From: Pseudarthrobacter siccitolerans
Lineage (GTDB): Bacteria > Actinomycetota > Actinomycetes > Actinomycetales > Micrococcaceae
NCBI RefSeq assembly: GCF_001046895.1
Contig: NZ_CAQI01000059.1
Location: 271,796-335,795, forward strand
Direction: 5' to 3'
DNA: 64,000 nucleotides
Under the pieces are notes generated by a model. That model worked only from the letters and a program-made list of their open reading frames with translations, had not been told where the DNA came from and searched no databases. Below, piece by piece: positions 23,768 to 32,852 of this stretch. Numbering within the stretch: the first letter of the stretch is position 1; each line of letters begins with the position of its first letter. The position numbers and the translations under genes were made by a program.

Positions 23768-26001
23768 GCAGCGAAATCGCCGCCGGGCCCGCCGAAAAGC
23801 CCCAGTCAACGGTGGAACGGCTGCACGTTGCGGGGCTGCACGGTCCCACCGACGCCGTCCTGTCCGTCCGTGACCTCAATGTCAGCTTCAACACCGAAAA
23901 CGGCGTGGTGCACGCCGTCCGGGGTGTCGATTTCGACCTCCTGCCCGGCAAAACCCTCGGCATTGTGGGGGAATCCGGTTCCGGCAAATCCGTCACCTCG
24001 CTGGCGGTCATGGGACTGTTGCCCACCACGGCCGAGGTCACCGGCTCAGTCCGGCTCCATGGCAAGGAGCTGCTGGGACTGAGCGACAAGGCGATGTGTG
24101 CCTACCGCGGCAACGAACTTTCCATGGTGTTCCAGGACCCGCTGTCCTCCTTGACGCCGGTGTACACCGTGGGCACCCAGATCATCGAAGCGCTCACCAT
24201 CCACCATCCCGGCATGAGCAAGCAGGCCAAGGAAGCCCGCGCCGTCGAACTTTTGGCCATGGTGGGCATCCCCAGCCCCAAGGACAGGCTGAGAGCCTTC
24301 CCCCACGAGTTCTCCGGCGGCATGCGCCAGCGCGTCATGATCGCCATCGCCATCGCGAACAATCCCCGGGTCCTGATCGCGGATGAGCCGACGACGGCCC
24401 TGGACGTCACCATCCAGGCCCAGGTCCTGGAGGTGCTGCATACCGCCCAGGAGGAGACAGGCGCCGCCGTTGTGATGATCACGCACGATCTCGGCGTGGT
24501 GGCAGGCATGGCCGACGACATCATGGTGATGTACGCCGGCAAGCCGGTGGAAACCGGGGCGGTGGAGGATATCTACTACAACCCCCGGATGCCCTACACC
24601 ATGGGCCTGCTCGGCGCCGTGCCGCGGGTGGATGTGGCAGAAAAGGCCTCGCTGGTCCCCATCGAAGGCATGCCGCCCAACCTGATCCACAAACCCACCG
24701 GCTGCTCATTCGCCCCCCGCTGCCCGCTTGCCTCCGAAGCCTGCCTGGACGGCGAGCCCGCGCTGGCGCCGGTGGACGGCAGCAGCATGCACCGTGCGGC
24801 CTGCATCAAGTCCGGCTCACTCGGCGGCGATGTTGATGTCCATGATGTCTTTTCGGCCCCGCCGGTCCCCGTGTCCAAATTCGACTCCATCCCCCGCGGG
24901 GAGCGCACCACGGTCCTGCAGCTGAGGGACGTGCGGAAGCACTTCCCGCTGACCAGGGGCGCCCTGCTCAAGCGCAGGATCGGCACGGTCAAAGCCGTGG
25001 ACGGGCTCAGCTTCGACATCCGCGAAGGGGAATGCTTCTCTATCGTGGGTGAGTCGGGCTCGGGCAAAACCACCACGCTGCTGGAAATCATGGAGTTCCA
25101 CAAAGACCAGGACGGCGAGGTGGTGATCGGCGGACTCAGCAACAAAAAGGCTGCCGATGCCCGGACCAAGAGTGCCATGCGGCGGGAACTCCAGATGGTG
25201 TTCCAGGATCCCACCGGCGCCCTGGACCCGCGGTTCACCGTCTACGAAGTCCTCGCCGAACCGCTCCAGAACGCCGGCATGGACCGGCAGGCCATCAAAA
25301 AACGCATCATGGAACTGATGAAGCTGGTGGGCCTCCAGCCGGACCACGTCAACCGCTTTCCCAACCAGTTCTCCGGCGGACAGCGCCAGCGCATTGGCAT
25401 AGCCCGGGCCCTGGCCGTGAACCCCAAACTGGTGGTCCTCGATGAGCCGGTGTCCGCCCTGGACGTCTCGGTCCAGGCCGGGGTGATCAACCTCCTGGAC
25501 AAGCTGCGCGCCGAACTTGGGCTCAGCTACCTCCTGGTGGCGCATGACCTTTCAGTGGTCCGGCACATCTCCAACCGCGTTGCCGTGATGTACCTGGGCA
25601 AAATCGTGGAGATCGGCGAAGTGGACCGGGTGTTCGACAACCCCCGCCACCCCTATACCCGGGCCCTGCTGTCGGCCATCCCGGTCCCGGACCCGCGCGT
25701 GGAGCGGACCAGGGAGCGGATCATCCTCCAGGGCGACCTGCCCTCCCCGCTGGATGCCCCCAAGGGCTGCAACTTTGCCACCCGCTGCCCGGTCTTCGCA
25801 GCCCTTCCGGCGGCAAAGAGGGAAAAGTGCCTCACCCTGGAACCTCCGCTGGAACCAGTGGCGCCGTCCGCGGCGGCCCAGGTCCTCGCGGCCGGTCAGC
25901 TGCCCGTCCCGGATCAGCGCTTCGCCTGCTTCTTCCCGGACGGGGAACTGGACGAGGACATGCTGGTGGTCCACGACCCTGCAGGCCATCATGCACCGTA
26001 G
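23764..26001 (+). CDS. Fused dual ATPase of the peptide ABC transporter (DppD-DppF type)
   Basis: A 745-residue protein containing two complete ABC domains, replacing separate OppD and OppF. The first half has Walker A GESGSGKS, signature FSGGMRQR and Walker B VLIADEP; the second has GESGSGKT, FSGGQRQR and VVLDEP. Each half ends with the oligopeptide-type Cys-rich extension (CSFAPRCPLASEAC and CNFATRCPV), which in this family can bind an iron-sulfur cluster. It energises uptake through the two upstream permeases. Confidence 0.95.
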   Translation: MSSEIAAGPAEKPQSTVERLHVAGLHGPTDAVLSVRDLNVSFNTENGVVHAVRGVDFDLLPGKTLGIVGESGSGKSVTSLAVMGLLPTTAEVTGSVRLHGKELLGLSDKAMCAYRGNELSMVFQDPLSSLTPVYTVGTQIIEALTIHHPGMSKQAKEARAVELLAMVGIPSPKDRLRAFPHEFSGGMRQRVMIAIAIANNPRVLIADEPTTALDVTIQAQVLEVLHTAQEETGAAVVMITHDLGVVAGMADDIMVMYAGKPVETGAVEDIYYNPRMPYTMGLLGAVPRVDVAEKASLVPIEGMPPNLIHKPTGCSFAPRCPLASEACLDGEPALAPVDGSSMHRAACIKSGSLGGDVDVHDVFSAPPVPVSKFDSIPRGERTTVLQLRDVRKHFPLTRGALLKRRIGTVKAVDGLSFDIREGECFSIVGESGSGKTTTLLEIMEFHKDQDGEVVIGGLSNKKAADARTKSAMRRELQMVFQDPTGALDPRFTVYEVLAEPLQNAGMDRQAIKKRIMELMKLVGLQPDHVNRFPNQFSGGQRQRIGIARALAVNPKLVVLDEPVSALDVSVQAGVINLLDKLRAELGLSYLLVAHDLSVVRHISNRVAVMYLGKIVEIGEVDRVFDNPRHPYTRALLSAIPVPDPRVERTRERIILQGDLPSPLDAPKGCNFATRCPVFAALPAAKREKCLTLEPPLEPVAPSAAAQVLAAGQLPVPDQRFACFFPDGELDEDMLVVHDPAGHHAP

Positions 26002-26062
26002 ATTTGTTCCATCCATCACCATCGTCACCAGCATCACCACCTGCAACAACGAAGGGAACACC

Positions 26063-27778
26063 ATGAGGAATCTGACCAGGATCGGCGGAGCGGCGGCTAT
26101 TGCTGCGGCTCTGACCCTGACTGCCTGCGGCGGTGGCGGCGCCACCGGGCCGGAAACGGCCAAAGGCCAGGAGGCAGGAAGCGACCTGTCCAAGCTCATC
26201 AGCATCAACGAGAAGCCGGCAGCCGATCTTGAACAGGGCGGGAAGGTCACTCTTCCGCTGGGCAGCATCGGCCCGGATTTCAACGGTTTCTCCAACAACG
26301 GCAACAGCTCTGACAACTCCGCGCTCATGGCCCCGATCAACCCGGTAGCGGTCAGCGGTGGCGGAATCGGCGGCTGCTGGAAGGTGGACTTCGAGGGCAA
26401 GGCCACACCCAACAAGGATTTCTGCGAATCCGTGGAGAGCGAGGTGAAGGACGGCAAACAGATCGTCACCATCAAGGTCAATGACAAAGCCACCTACAAC
26501 GACGGCACTCCCATCGACATCAAGGCGTTCCAGAACACCTGGAACATCCTGAAGAGCCCGGATGCCGGCTACGACATCGTCACCTCGGGCTCCTACGCCT
26601 TCGTAGAGTCGGTGGAGGCAGGCAGCAGCGACAAGGAAGTCATCACCACGCTGAGCCAGCCCACGTACCCGCTGGAAGACCTCTACTTCGGCCTCATCCA
26701 CCCCGCCGTCAACACCCCGGAAATCTTCAACGAGGGATTCGTTGGCGAAATGCATCCCGAATGGATGGCGGGACCGTTCAAGGTGGACCAGTATGACGCG
26801 GCCGGCAAGACCGTGAGCATGGTGCCGAACGAGAAGTGGTGGGGCACCAAGCCGGTCCTGGCGAACGTGGTGTTCCGCCAGCTCGAAACCAGCGCCCAGA
26901 TCGCCGCGTTCAAGAACGGCGAAATCGATGCAATGTCCGCCAACACCATCGCCCTCTACAAGCAGCTCGAGGGCACCAAGGACTCCGAGGTCCGCCGCGG
27001 CCAGCGGCTCTTCGCCGGCGGCATGAACATCAACGCCCAGAAGATCACCGACGTGGCAGTCCGCAAGGCCATCTTCGCGGCCGTGGACCGCGAAGCCCTC
27101 CGCAAGGTCCGCTTCAACGGGCTGAACTGGGAGGAGCCCAGCTCCGGCTCCATGATGCTCCTGCCGTTCTCCGAGTACTACCAGGACAACTACCCGGTCA
27201 AGGAAACCGGCCCCGACGCCGCCAAGAAGGTCCTCACCGACGCCGGATACACCGCGAACGCGAACGGCATTATGGAAAAGGACGGCAAGCCCGCCGCCTT
27301 CAAGATCAGCAACTTCGGAGATGATCCCACCACCCTGGCGTTCACCCAGACCCTGCAGAAGCAGCTGCAGGCCGGCGGCATGGATGTTGGCATCGACCAG
27401 CGTGCCTCCGCCGACTTCGGGAAGGTCATCGGCGGCCGCGACTTCGACATGAGCGTCTCCGGCTACACCGTTGGCGCCGACGCGACGTCCGCCGTCAAGC
27501 AGTACTACGACTCCAAGACCAACGAAAACGGCCTGGGTGACGCCGAGCTGGACAAGAGGATCGCAGACCTGGTCTCCATCGAGGACAACGCCGAGCGCAA
27601 CAAGGCAGCCATGGAAGTGGAGAAGGAACACATGGCGAAGTACTTCTCCATGGGCGTGGTTATGAACGGCCCGCAGATCTCCTTCGTCCGCACCGGCCTG
27701 GCCAACTACGGTCCGTCCCTGTTCCAGAGCCTGTCCCAGGTTCCGGACTGGACCACCCTCGGCTGGGAAAAGAAGTAA
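26063..27778 (+). CDS. Peptide ABC transporter substrate-binding lipoprotein (SBP_bac_5 family)
   Basis: A 571-residue extracellular binding protein with a lipoprotein signal (basic MRNLTRIGG, hydrophobic stretch, lipobox LTAC) and the family-5 pattern of oligopeptide-binding proteins (DGTPIDIKAFQNTWNILKSPD, near the ligand gateway). The ATG at 26063 has GAAGGGA upstream. It is the last gene of the operon and ends 12 nt before a cluster of inverted and tandem repeats. Peptide specificity cannot be told. Confidence 0.92.
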   Translation: MRNLTRIGGAAAIAAALTLTACGGGGATGPETAKGQEAGSDLSKLISINEKPAADLEQGGKVTLPLGSIGPDFNGFSNNGNSSDNSALMAPINPVAVSGGGIGGCWKVDFEGKATPNKDFCESVESEVKDGKQIVTIKVNDKATYNDGTPIDIKAFQNTWNILKSPDAGYDIVTSGSYAFVESVEAGSSDKEVITTLSQPTYPLEDLYFGLIHPAVNTPEIFNEGFVGEMHPEWMAGPFKVDQYDAAGKTVSMVPNEKWWGTKPVLANVVFRQLETSAQIAAFKNGEIDAMSANTIALYKQLEGTKDSEVRRGQRLFAGGMNINAQKITDVAVRKAIFAAVDREALRKVRFNGLNWEEPSSGSMMLLPFSEYYQDNYPVKETGPDAAKKVLTDAGYTANANGIMEKDGKPAAFKISNFGDDPTTLAFTQTLQKQLQAGGMDVGIDQRASADFGKVIGGRDFDMSVSGYTVGADATSAVKQYYDSKTNENGLGDAELDKRIADLVSIEDNAERNKAAMEVEKEHMAKYFSMGVVMNGPQISFVRTGLANYGPSLFQSLSQVPDWTTLGWEKK

Positions 27779-27790
27779 CCCGCCCCCGGG

Positions 27791-27955
27791 ACGCTCTCTC
27801 ACTTAACGTGGGTTTTCCCGCAACGCTCTCTCACTTTCTTGAAGGAAGTGAGAGAGCGTTGACGGTTAAGGGCCATTAAGTGAGAGAGCGTTGACGGTTA
27901 AGGGCCATTAAGTGAGAGAGCGTTGACGGTTAAGGGCCATTAAGTGAGAGAGCGT
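27791..27955. repeat. 32-bp tandem repeats with inverted copies behind the peptide transporter operon
   Basis: Three exact 32-bp units start at 27846, 27878 and 27910, each AAGTGAGAGAGCGT followed by an 18-bp TGACGGTTAAGGGCCATT, and a fourth partial unit starts at 27942. Two inverted copies of the 14-mer, ACGCTCTCTCACTT, lie at 27791-27804 and 27823-27836. The second inverted copy and first direct copy form a 14-15-bp hairpin over a 9-nt loop that could terminate the operon. There are no unique spacers, so it is not a CRISPR array. Confidence 0.9.
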
Positions 27956-27974
27956 GCGGGAGTAGCGTAGTCCC

Positions 27975-29033
27975 ATGACCGGAACTGTTGCTGAACGCAC
28001 CATCCGCACGGCCGTCGTCGGCTATGGCCTTTCGGGCAGCGTCTTCCACGCCCCGTTGATCGGGGCCGATGCGCACTACTCGCTGGACGTAATCGCCACC
28101 TCGAATGCGGAGCGGCAAAAGGCGGCCACCGCCCGCTACCCCGGGGTGAGGACCGTGCACGACGGCGATGAGGTCCTCACGCACGCCGCGGACCTTGACC
28201 TTGTGGTGCTGGGAACTCCGCCCGCCACGCACTATCCGCTCGCCAAGGCGGCCCTGGAAGCCGGGCTGGACGTGGTGGTGGACAAGCCATTCGCGGTGAG
28301 CAGCAATGAAGGGCAGGAGCTGACCGCCCTGGCCCAAGAGCTGGGCCGGGTGCTGACCGTCTTCCAGAACAGGCGGTGGGACGGCGACTTCCTGACCCTC
28401 CGGAAGCTTTTGGCGGCCGAGGCCGTGGGGAAGGTGGCACGGTTCGAATCGCGGTTCGAGCGGTGGTCGCCCACTATCGCCAAGGCCTGGAAGGCACGTG
28501 CCACCGCGGCGGACGGCGGCGGGGCCCTGTTTGACCTCGGCAGCCACCTGATCGACCAGGCCCTCCTGCTGTTTGGCCCGGCGGCCGTGGTCCACGCCGA
28601 ACTGAAGGCCAGGCGGGCGGATGAGCGTGCGGACGACGACGTGTTCCTGGTGCTGCGCCACGAGTCAGGGGTGCTGAGCCACCTCACCATGAACATGCTG
28701 TGCGCGCAGCAGGGGGCACGGTTCCGCGTTTTGGGTTCCGTGGGGGCCTTTACCAAGAACGGCGTTGATCCGCAGGAGCCGTACATCGTGGCCGGCGGCA
28801 GTCCCCTCGACGCGGACTACGGCGAGGAGGCGCCCGAGTGGGCAGGGCTCCTGGGCCGGGACGGCCACCTGGACGCGCTGCCCACCGAACGCGGCGCCTA
28901 CCCGGAGTTCTACCGGATCCTGGCGGACAAGATCCTCGACGGCGGGGCAAGGTCAGCCCTGCCCCTCCCGGTCAACCCGGAAGACGCCGTCGAGGTCCTC
29001 AAACTGATCGAGCAGGCCCGGGAAGTGGCCTAG
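27975..29033 (+). CDS. Gfo/Idh/MocA family NAD(P)-dependent oxidoreductase
   Basis: A 352-residue dehydrogenase. The N-terminal Rossmann motif VVGYGLSGSVFHAPL, the VVDKPFA variant of the EKP motif (about residue 98) and the C-terminal beta-sheet domain are typical; likely substrates are sugars, inositols or related polyols. TAGCGT ends 6 nt before the ATG, so it is probably leaderless, with its promoter right beside the tandem repeats. The 3' end overlaps the convergent alanine dehydrogenase gene at a shared CTAG. Confidence 0.9.
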   Translation: MTGTVAERTIRTAVVGYGLSGSVFHAPLIGADAHYSLDVIATSNAERQKAATARYPGVRTVHDGDEVLTHAADLDLVVLGTPPATHYPLAKAALEAGLDVVVDKPFAVSSNEGQELTALAQELGRVLTVFQNRRWDGDFLTLRKLLAAEAVGKVARFESRFERWSPTIAKAWKARATAADGGGALFDLGSHLIDQALLLFGPAAVVHAELKARRADERADDDVFLVLRHESGVLSHLTMNMLCAQQGARFRVLGSVGAFTKNGVDPQEPYIVAGGSPLDADYGEEAPEWAGLLGRDGHLDALPTERGAYPEFYRILADKILDGGARSALPLPVNPEDAVEVLKLIEQAREVA

Positions 29034-30148
29034 GCCGAGACCAGTTCGTGCCAGTCCGCCACGAGGGGCAGGTTGTGCGCCTCGGAAACGGAGTGGTGCG
29101 CTACGTGGCCGGCGGCGATGTTGAGGCCGGCGGCGAGGGCGGGGTCGCGGTCGAAGGCGGCCTTGACGCCGAGGTTGGCCAGGGACACGGCGTAGCGCAG
29201 GGTGACGTTCGTCAGTGCGTACGTGGAGGTGTTGGGGACGGCCCCGGGCATGTTGGCCACGCAGTAGAAGATGGTGTTGTGGACCTTGTAGGTGGGTTCC
29301 TGGTGCGTGGTGGGGTGGGTGTCTTCGAAGCAGCCGCCCTGGTCCACGGCGATGTCCACCAGCACTGAGCCGGGCTTCATCCGGGCCACGAGCTCGTTGG
29401 TGACCAGCTTGGGGGCCTTGGCGCCGGGGATCAGGACAGAGCCGATCACCAGGTCTGCGTCCACCACGGATTTTTCGATCTCGTACTTGTTCGAGGCCAC
29501 GGTCTTCAGCCGTCCCTGGTACTGGGCATCCAGTTCGCGCAGGCGGTTGATGTTGATGTCCAGGATGGTCACGTCGGCGCCGAGGCCCAGGGCCATGGCT
29601 GCAGCGTTGGTGCCAGCCACGCCAGCACCCAGGACAACCACCTTGGCCGGCCGGACGCCGGGTACGCCGCCCAACAGGACACCCTTGCCGCCGGCCGGGG
29701 CCATCAGGGACGAGGCACCCACCTGGACGGAGAGCCGGCCGGCAACCTCGGACATCGGGGCCAGCAGCGGCAGGGTTCGGCCTTCCTGCACGGTTTCGTA
29801 GGCGATAGCGGTGACGCCGGAGTTGATGAGCTCGCGGGTAAGTTCGGGCTCTGCGGCGAGGTGGAGGTAGGTGAAGAGGATCAGGCCTTTGCGGAACCGG
29901 TGGTACTCGGCCTTGATGGGTTCCTTGACCTTCATGACCATGTCCGCACGGGCCCAGACGTCGTCGGCCTCGTTGATGATTTCAGCGCCGGCGATGGCGT
30001 ATTCCTCGTCGGTGATGCCGGAGCCGAGGCCTGCGCCGCGTTCCACCAGCACGGTGTGGCCGTGGGTGCGGAACTCGTTAACGCCCGCGGCCGTGATGGC
30101 TACGCGGAACTCGTTGTTCTTGATTTCTTTGGGGACACCGATGATCAT
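29030..30148 (-). CDS. ald: Alanine dehydrogenase
   Basis: Ald (372 residues) reversibly deaminates L-alanine to pyruvate and ammonia with NAD. The N-terminal IIGVPKEIKNNEFRVA, the substrate-site stretch around LFTYLHLA, and the nucleotide-binding VVLGAGVAGTNAAAMA are diagnostic, and length is standard. The ATG at 30148 has GGAG upstream; the longer open frame is unsupported. A PucR-type regulator is divergent, as adeR is in Bacillus subtilis, so inducible alanine catabolism is likely. Confidence 0.96.
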   Translation of the reverse strand: MIIGVPKEIKNNEFRVAITAAGVNEFRTHGHTVLVERGAGLGSGITDEEYAIAGAEIINEADDVWARADMVMKVKEPIKAEYHRFRKGLILFTYLHLAAEPELTRELINSGVTAIAYETVQEGRTLPLLAPMSEVAGRLSVQVGASSLMAPAGGKGVLLGGVPGVRPAKVVVLGAGVAGTNAAAMALGLGADVTILDININRLRELDAQYQGRLKTVASNKYEIEKSVVDADLVIGSVLIPGAKAPKLVTNELVARMKPGSVLVDIAVDQGGCFEDTHPTTHQEPTYKVHNTIFYCVANMPGAVPNTSTYALTNVTLRYAVSLANLGVKAAFDRDPALAAGLNIAAGHVAHHSVSEAHNLPLVADWHELVSA

Positions 30149-30298
30149 CGTGGGCTCCAGATTCTCGGCTGGTAAGCCGGAAAGTGCGGAAGGATTGCGT
30201 GTTTCCACGATAAATCCCGTTGTGAGCCAGCTGACATCCGGCATCCACCGGGGCTTGAGTCAAACCCTGCGAATCCAAGGAATTTGACGTCACCGCAT

Positions 30299-30332
30299 CG
30301 ACATTTGTTCAGCCTGTAAGCGTCAAGTGTCG
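30299..30332. promoter_or_regulatory. Imperfect dyad in the ald-pucR intergenic region
   Basis: CGACATTTG (30299-30307) and CAAGTGTCG (30324-30332) match as inverted repeats at 8 of 9 positions with a 16-nt centre. The site is about 50-80 bp upstream of the predicted pucR-type transcript start and could be bound by that regulator. The rest of this 232-bp gap shows no ORF or strong hairpin. Confidence 0.3.
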
Positions 30333-30380
30333 CCTCCTGTCCGTTCGTTCGGCCCGCTCCGGAAGCAGTAGTCTTGGCCC

Positions 30381-31601
30381 ATGCAGCAGCAGGGCGTGGA
30401 GCAACTGGTCGAGGATGTGGCGCAGAAGCTGGGCCGCGGCCTTTCGCTGGAGGATCTGGACGGGGTGCTGCTCGCCTACAGTTCCAACCAGTCCCACGCC
30501 GACCGGGTCCGGGTGAACTTCCTGCTCAGCAAGAAAGTGCCCGCGGATGTGAGTGCGTGGCAGTTGTCGCATGGCATCGCCACAGCCGTCCGCCCGGTGG
30601 TGGTTCCGGCCAACCCGCAACTGGGGATGCTGGGCCGGGTCTGCGTCCCGCTCATGGTCCGCGGCTTCCGTGTGGGGTATCTGTGGGTGCAGCAGGACTC
30701 GGTGGAGGAAAATCCGACGGCGATCCTCACCCAGCTCCCGGCCGTCACCAGCGAGCTCGAGATGCTCTCCGCGCTGCTGTTGGATTCCAACACCGCCGAA
30801 TCGGAATTCCGGCGCGGGCGCGAACGGGAATTCCTCGCTGCCTGCGCGGGGGAAACCAACGCAGTGGCGGCAGTGGCCGGCTGGAAGGAAATCCAGGGCC
30901 GCGGGCCGTGGCAGATGGTGACGGTGCTGGACGCCGACGGCTGGGCCGGAGGCCCGGATCCCATCGCCGCAACCCTGATCCACCGCTCCGCGGCGCTCCA
31001 GGCCACGGTAGGCGTGGATGCTGCCCTCTTCAGCGCCGGGGCGGAAACACACTCCGTGGTGCTCTTCCGCGAATCATCGGGCAGGGCAAACCACGCGCAG
31101 GTCCTGGTCCACTACCAGCTGGAGCTGGCCAAACGCTCGGGCCGCGCGGTGCACCGGATCATCCTGGGGATCAGCGAGGGGTTCACCAGGCCGCGGGAAC
31201 TGGCCGAGGCGTACCGGGAGTCCAAGCTGGCGGCCCAGGCCGCCGCGGTGGATCCGCAGCTCGGGGAACTCGTGGACTGCCGGTCCACGGGTGTCTACCA
31301 GCTCCTGGCTTCCGCCGGGGGAGGGGCAGGCGCCTGGGTTGACCCGGGATCCGTGTACTTCCGCAGGCTCGAGGACCACGACCGCAACAGCGAACTCATC
31401 CCGGTCCTGGAACTCCTGTACGACAATGACGGCTCTGTCCAGGACGTGGCCGCGAAACTCCATCTGCACAGGAGCAGCATCTACAACCGGCTGGGCCGTA
31501 TCCGCCAGCTGCTCGGAGTGGACCCGCTGAAGGGGATGCCACGGCTTGAACTCCACGCCGCACTCAAGATGCGGCGCTGGGCGGCCCGTCCCCGGATTTG
31601 A
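30381..31601 (+). CDS. PucR family transcriptional regulator (AdeR-like)
   Basis: A 406-residue regulator: N-terminal GAF-like sensing region, central GGDEF-like CdaR domain and C-terminal PucR helix-turn-helix (VQDVAAKLHLHRSSIYNRLGRIRQLLG). It is transcribed away from ald; in B. subtilis the PucR-type AdeR activates ald, so the same job is likely here. TAGTCT ends 6 nt before the ATG, consistent with a leaderless mRNA. The 3' end overlaps the convergent excisionase-type gene by 38 bp. Confidence 0.85.
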   Translation: MQQQGVEQLVEDVAQKLGRGLSLEDLDGVLLAYSSNQSHADRVRVNFLLSKKVPADVSAWQLSHGIATAVRPVVVPANPQLGMLGRVCVPLMVRGFRVGYLWVQQDSVEENPTAILTQLPAVTSELEMLSALLLDSNTAESEFRRGREREFLAACAGETNAVAAVAGWKEIQGRGPWQMVTVLDADGWAGGPDPIAATLIHRSAALQATVGVDAALFSAGAETHSVVLFRESSGRANHAQVLVHYQLELAKRSGRAVHRIILGISEGFTRPRELAEAYRESKLAAQAAAVDPQLGELVDCRSTGVYQLLASAGGGAGAWVDPGSVYFRRLEDHDRNSELIPVLELLYDNDGSVQDVAAKLHLHRSSIYNRLGRIRQLLGVDPLKGMPRLELHAALKMRRWAARPRI

Positions 31602-31965
31602 CCTTCTTTTGCTCCTCCAGCCAGGCCATAATGGCCGTGCGCGGAAAACGCCGGTGGCTGCCGCGGTACTCCACGGGGATCTCGCCGCGGTCGGTCATGT
31701 TGCGCAGGTAGGTGTGCGAGATCCCGGCCAGCTCCGCTGCCTTGGAGGTGGTCAGCATGTCCTCGACGCTGCTGACCGTCACGGCCTCACCGCGGCTGAA
31801 CCGCCGCAGGAGGTCGACGACGGCGTCCCTCGCCAAGGGCGGGAGCCGGTGGACCGTGCCGTCCACAAAAACAGTAATGTCGTCGCTGCCGGCGAGGGCC
31901 CGTTCCAGCTTTTGGGCCTCCTCGGGCGGGAGCGCGGCGGCCATCCTGGGAGCAATCAGTGCCAT
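31564..31965 (-). CDS. Excisionase-family helix-turn-helix protein (antitoxin-like), no toxin partner
   Basis: A 133-residue protein with a C-terminal MerR/Xis-like DNA-binding domain (LTTSKAAELAGISHTYLRNMTDRGEIPVEYRGSHRRF) and an N-terminal helical region. The architecture matches actinobacterial proteins usually paired with a downstream PIN-domain (VapC-like) toxin, but here the gene ends inside the pucR-type gene and no PIN gene follows. ATG 31965 is chosen over GTG 31971 because TAGGCT ends 6 nt before it, making a leaderless start likely. Confidence 0.78.
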   Translation of the reverse strand: MALIAPRMAAALPPEEAQKLERALAGSDDITVFVDGTVHRLPPLARDAVVDLLRRFSRGEAVTVSSVEDMLTTSKAAELAGISHTYLRNMTDRGEIPVEYRGSHRRFPRTAIMAWLEEQKKVKSGDGPPSAAS

Positions 31966-32041
31966 GGCCACAGCCTATCGGGCACGCCGCCATGCCGGAG
32001 AGCTCCAGCCGCATATATTGCCCCGGCGGTATGCTCGGCTG

Positions 32042-32836
32042 ATGGCATTAAGTGGCGGCAGGGACGTTGAATCCGGTGGACTGCAGGGAAAACTTTACGC
32101 ATCCGTCCAGCCGCAGCCAGCCGGTACGGATCCCGCAGCCCGCCCCACCTACGTTCTGCTGCACGGCATCGGCGTTTCCCACCGCTACCTTGCGCGGCTG
32201 CACCGCGAACTGGCCAAGACGGCGGATGTCTACTCCTTCGACCTCCCCGGCTTTGGTAAGTCGTCGCGGCCCGGACGCCAGCTGCAGGTGGAAGACTTTG
32301 CGGCTTTTGCCAGCGATGTCCTGGCTGGCGCCGGTGTTTCCAGCTACGTGCCCGTGGGCCATTCGATGGGATCACAGTTTGCCGTGGAACTGGCCCTGCA
32401 GGACCCCGGGCGGGTGGCGGGGGCGGTGCTGATGGGTCCGGTAGTCGATACCAACCGGAAATCCGTGGCGCGGCAGGCCCTCGCGCTCACCAGGGACGCC
32501 CTGCTCAGCGAGTCCCTGACCTCGAACGCGATTGTGTTCAGCGACTACTTCCGCGCAGGCCCGCGCTGGTACATGACCGAGCTGCCCGTGATGATGCGCT
32601 ACCCGCTGGAGGAGCGGCTGGCCGGCGTTAACCAGCCGGTGCTGGTGCTCCGCGGAACCAAGGATCCCATCGCCCGCCGCCCCTGGTGCACCAGGCTTGC
32701 GGCGGCAGCGCCGCAGGGCACCATGGCCGAGGTCCTGGGGCAGGGCCACGTCTTCCAGCACACGGCCCCGGCCATAGCCGCCGGAGCCATCCGCGGCTGG
32801 GTCCGGGCCGTGAACGGATTCGGCGTTACGGCCTGA
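32042..32836 (+). CDS. Alpha/beta hydrolase
   Basis: A 264-residue hydrolase with oxyanion motif HGIG, nucleophile elbow GHSMG, acid Asp in GTKDPIA and base His in GQGHVF, all in the expected order for an alpha/beta fold esterase or C-C hydrolase. It is cytoplasmic and has no signal peptide. TATGCT ends 6 nt before the ATG at 32042, so the long upstream frame is not used. It converges on ptsI; substrate is unknown. Confidence 0.87.
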   Translation: MALSGGRDVESGGLQGKLYASVQPQPAGTDPAARPTYVLLHGIGVSHRYLARLHRELAKTADVYSFDLPGFGKSSRPGRQLQVEDFAAFASDVLAGAGVSSYVPVGHSMGSQFAVELALQDPGRVAGAVLMGPVVDTNRKSVARQALALTRDALLSESLTSNAIVFSDYFRAGPRWYMTELPVMMRYPLEERLAGVNQPVLVLRGTKDPIARRPWCTRLAAAAPQGTMAEVLGQGHVFQHTAPAIAAGAIRGWVRAVNGFGVTA

Positions 32837-32852
32837 CCCCGGCGCCGCAGCG

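Noticed and set aside
25832..27802. 656-codon minus-strand open frame
   Set aside because: Antisense to the peptide-binding protein gene and part of the ATPase gene; no domain, no ribosome-binding site.
27846..27955. Possible CRISPR array
   Set aside because: The 32-bp units are directly abutting with no unique spacers, and no cas genes are present.
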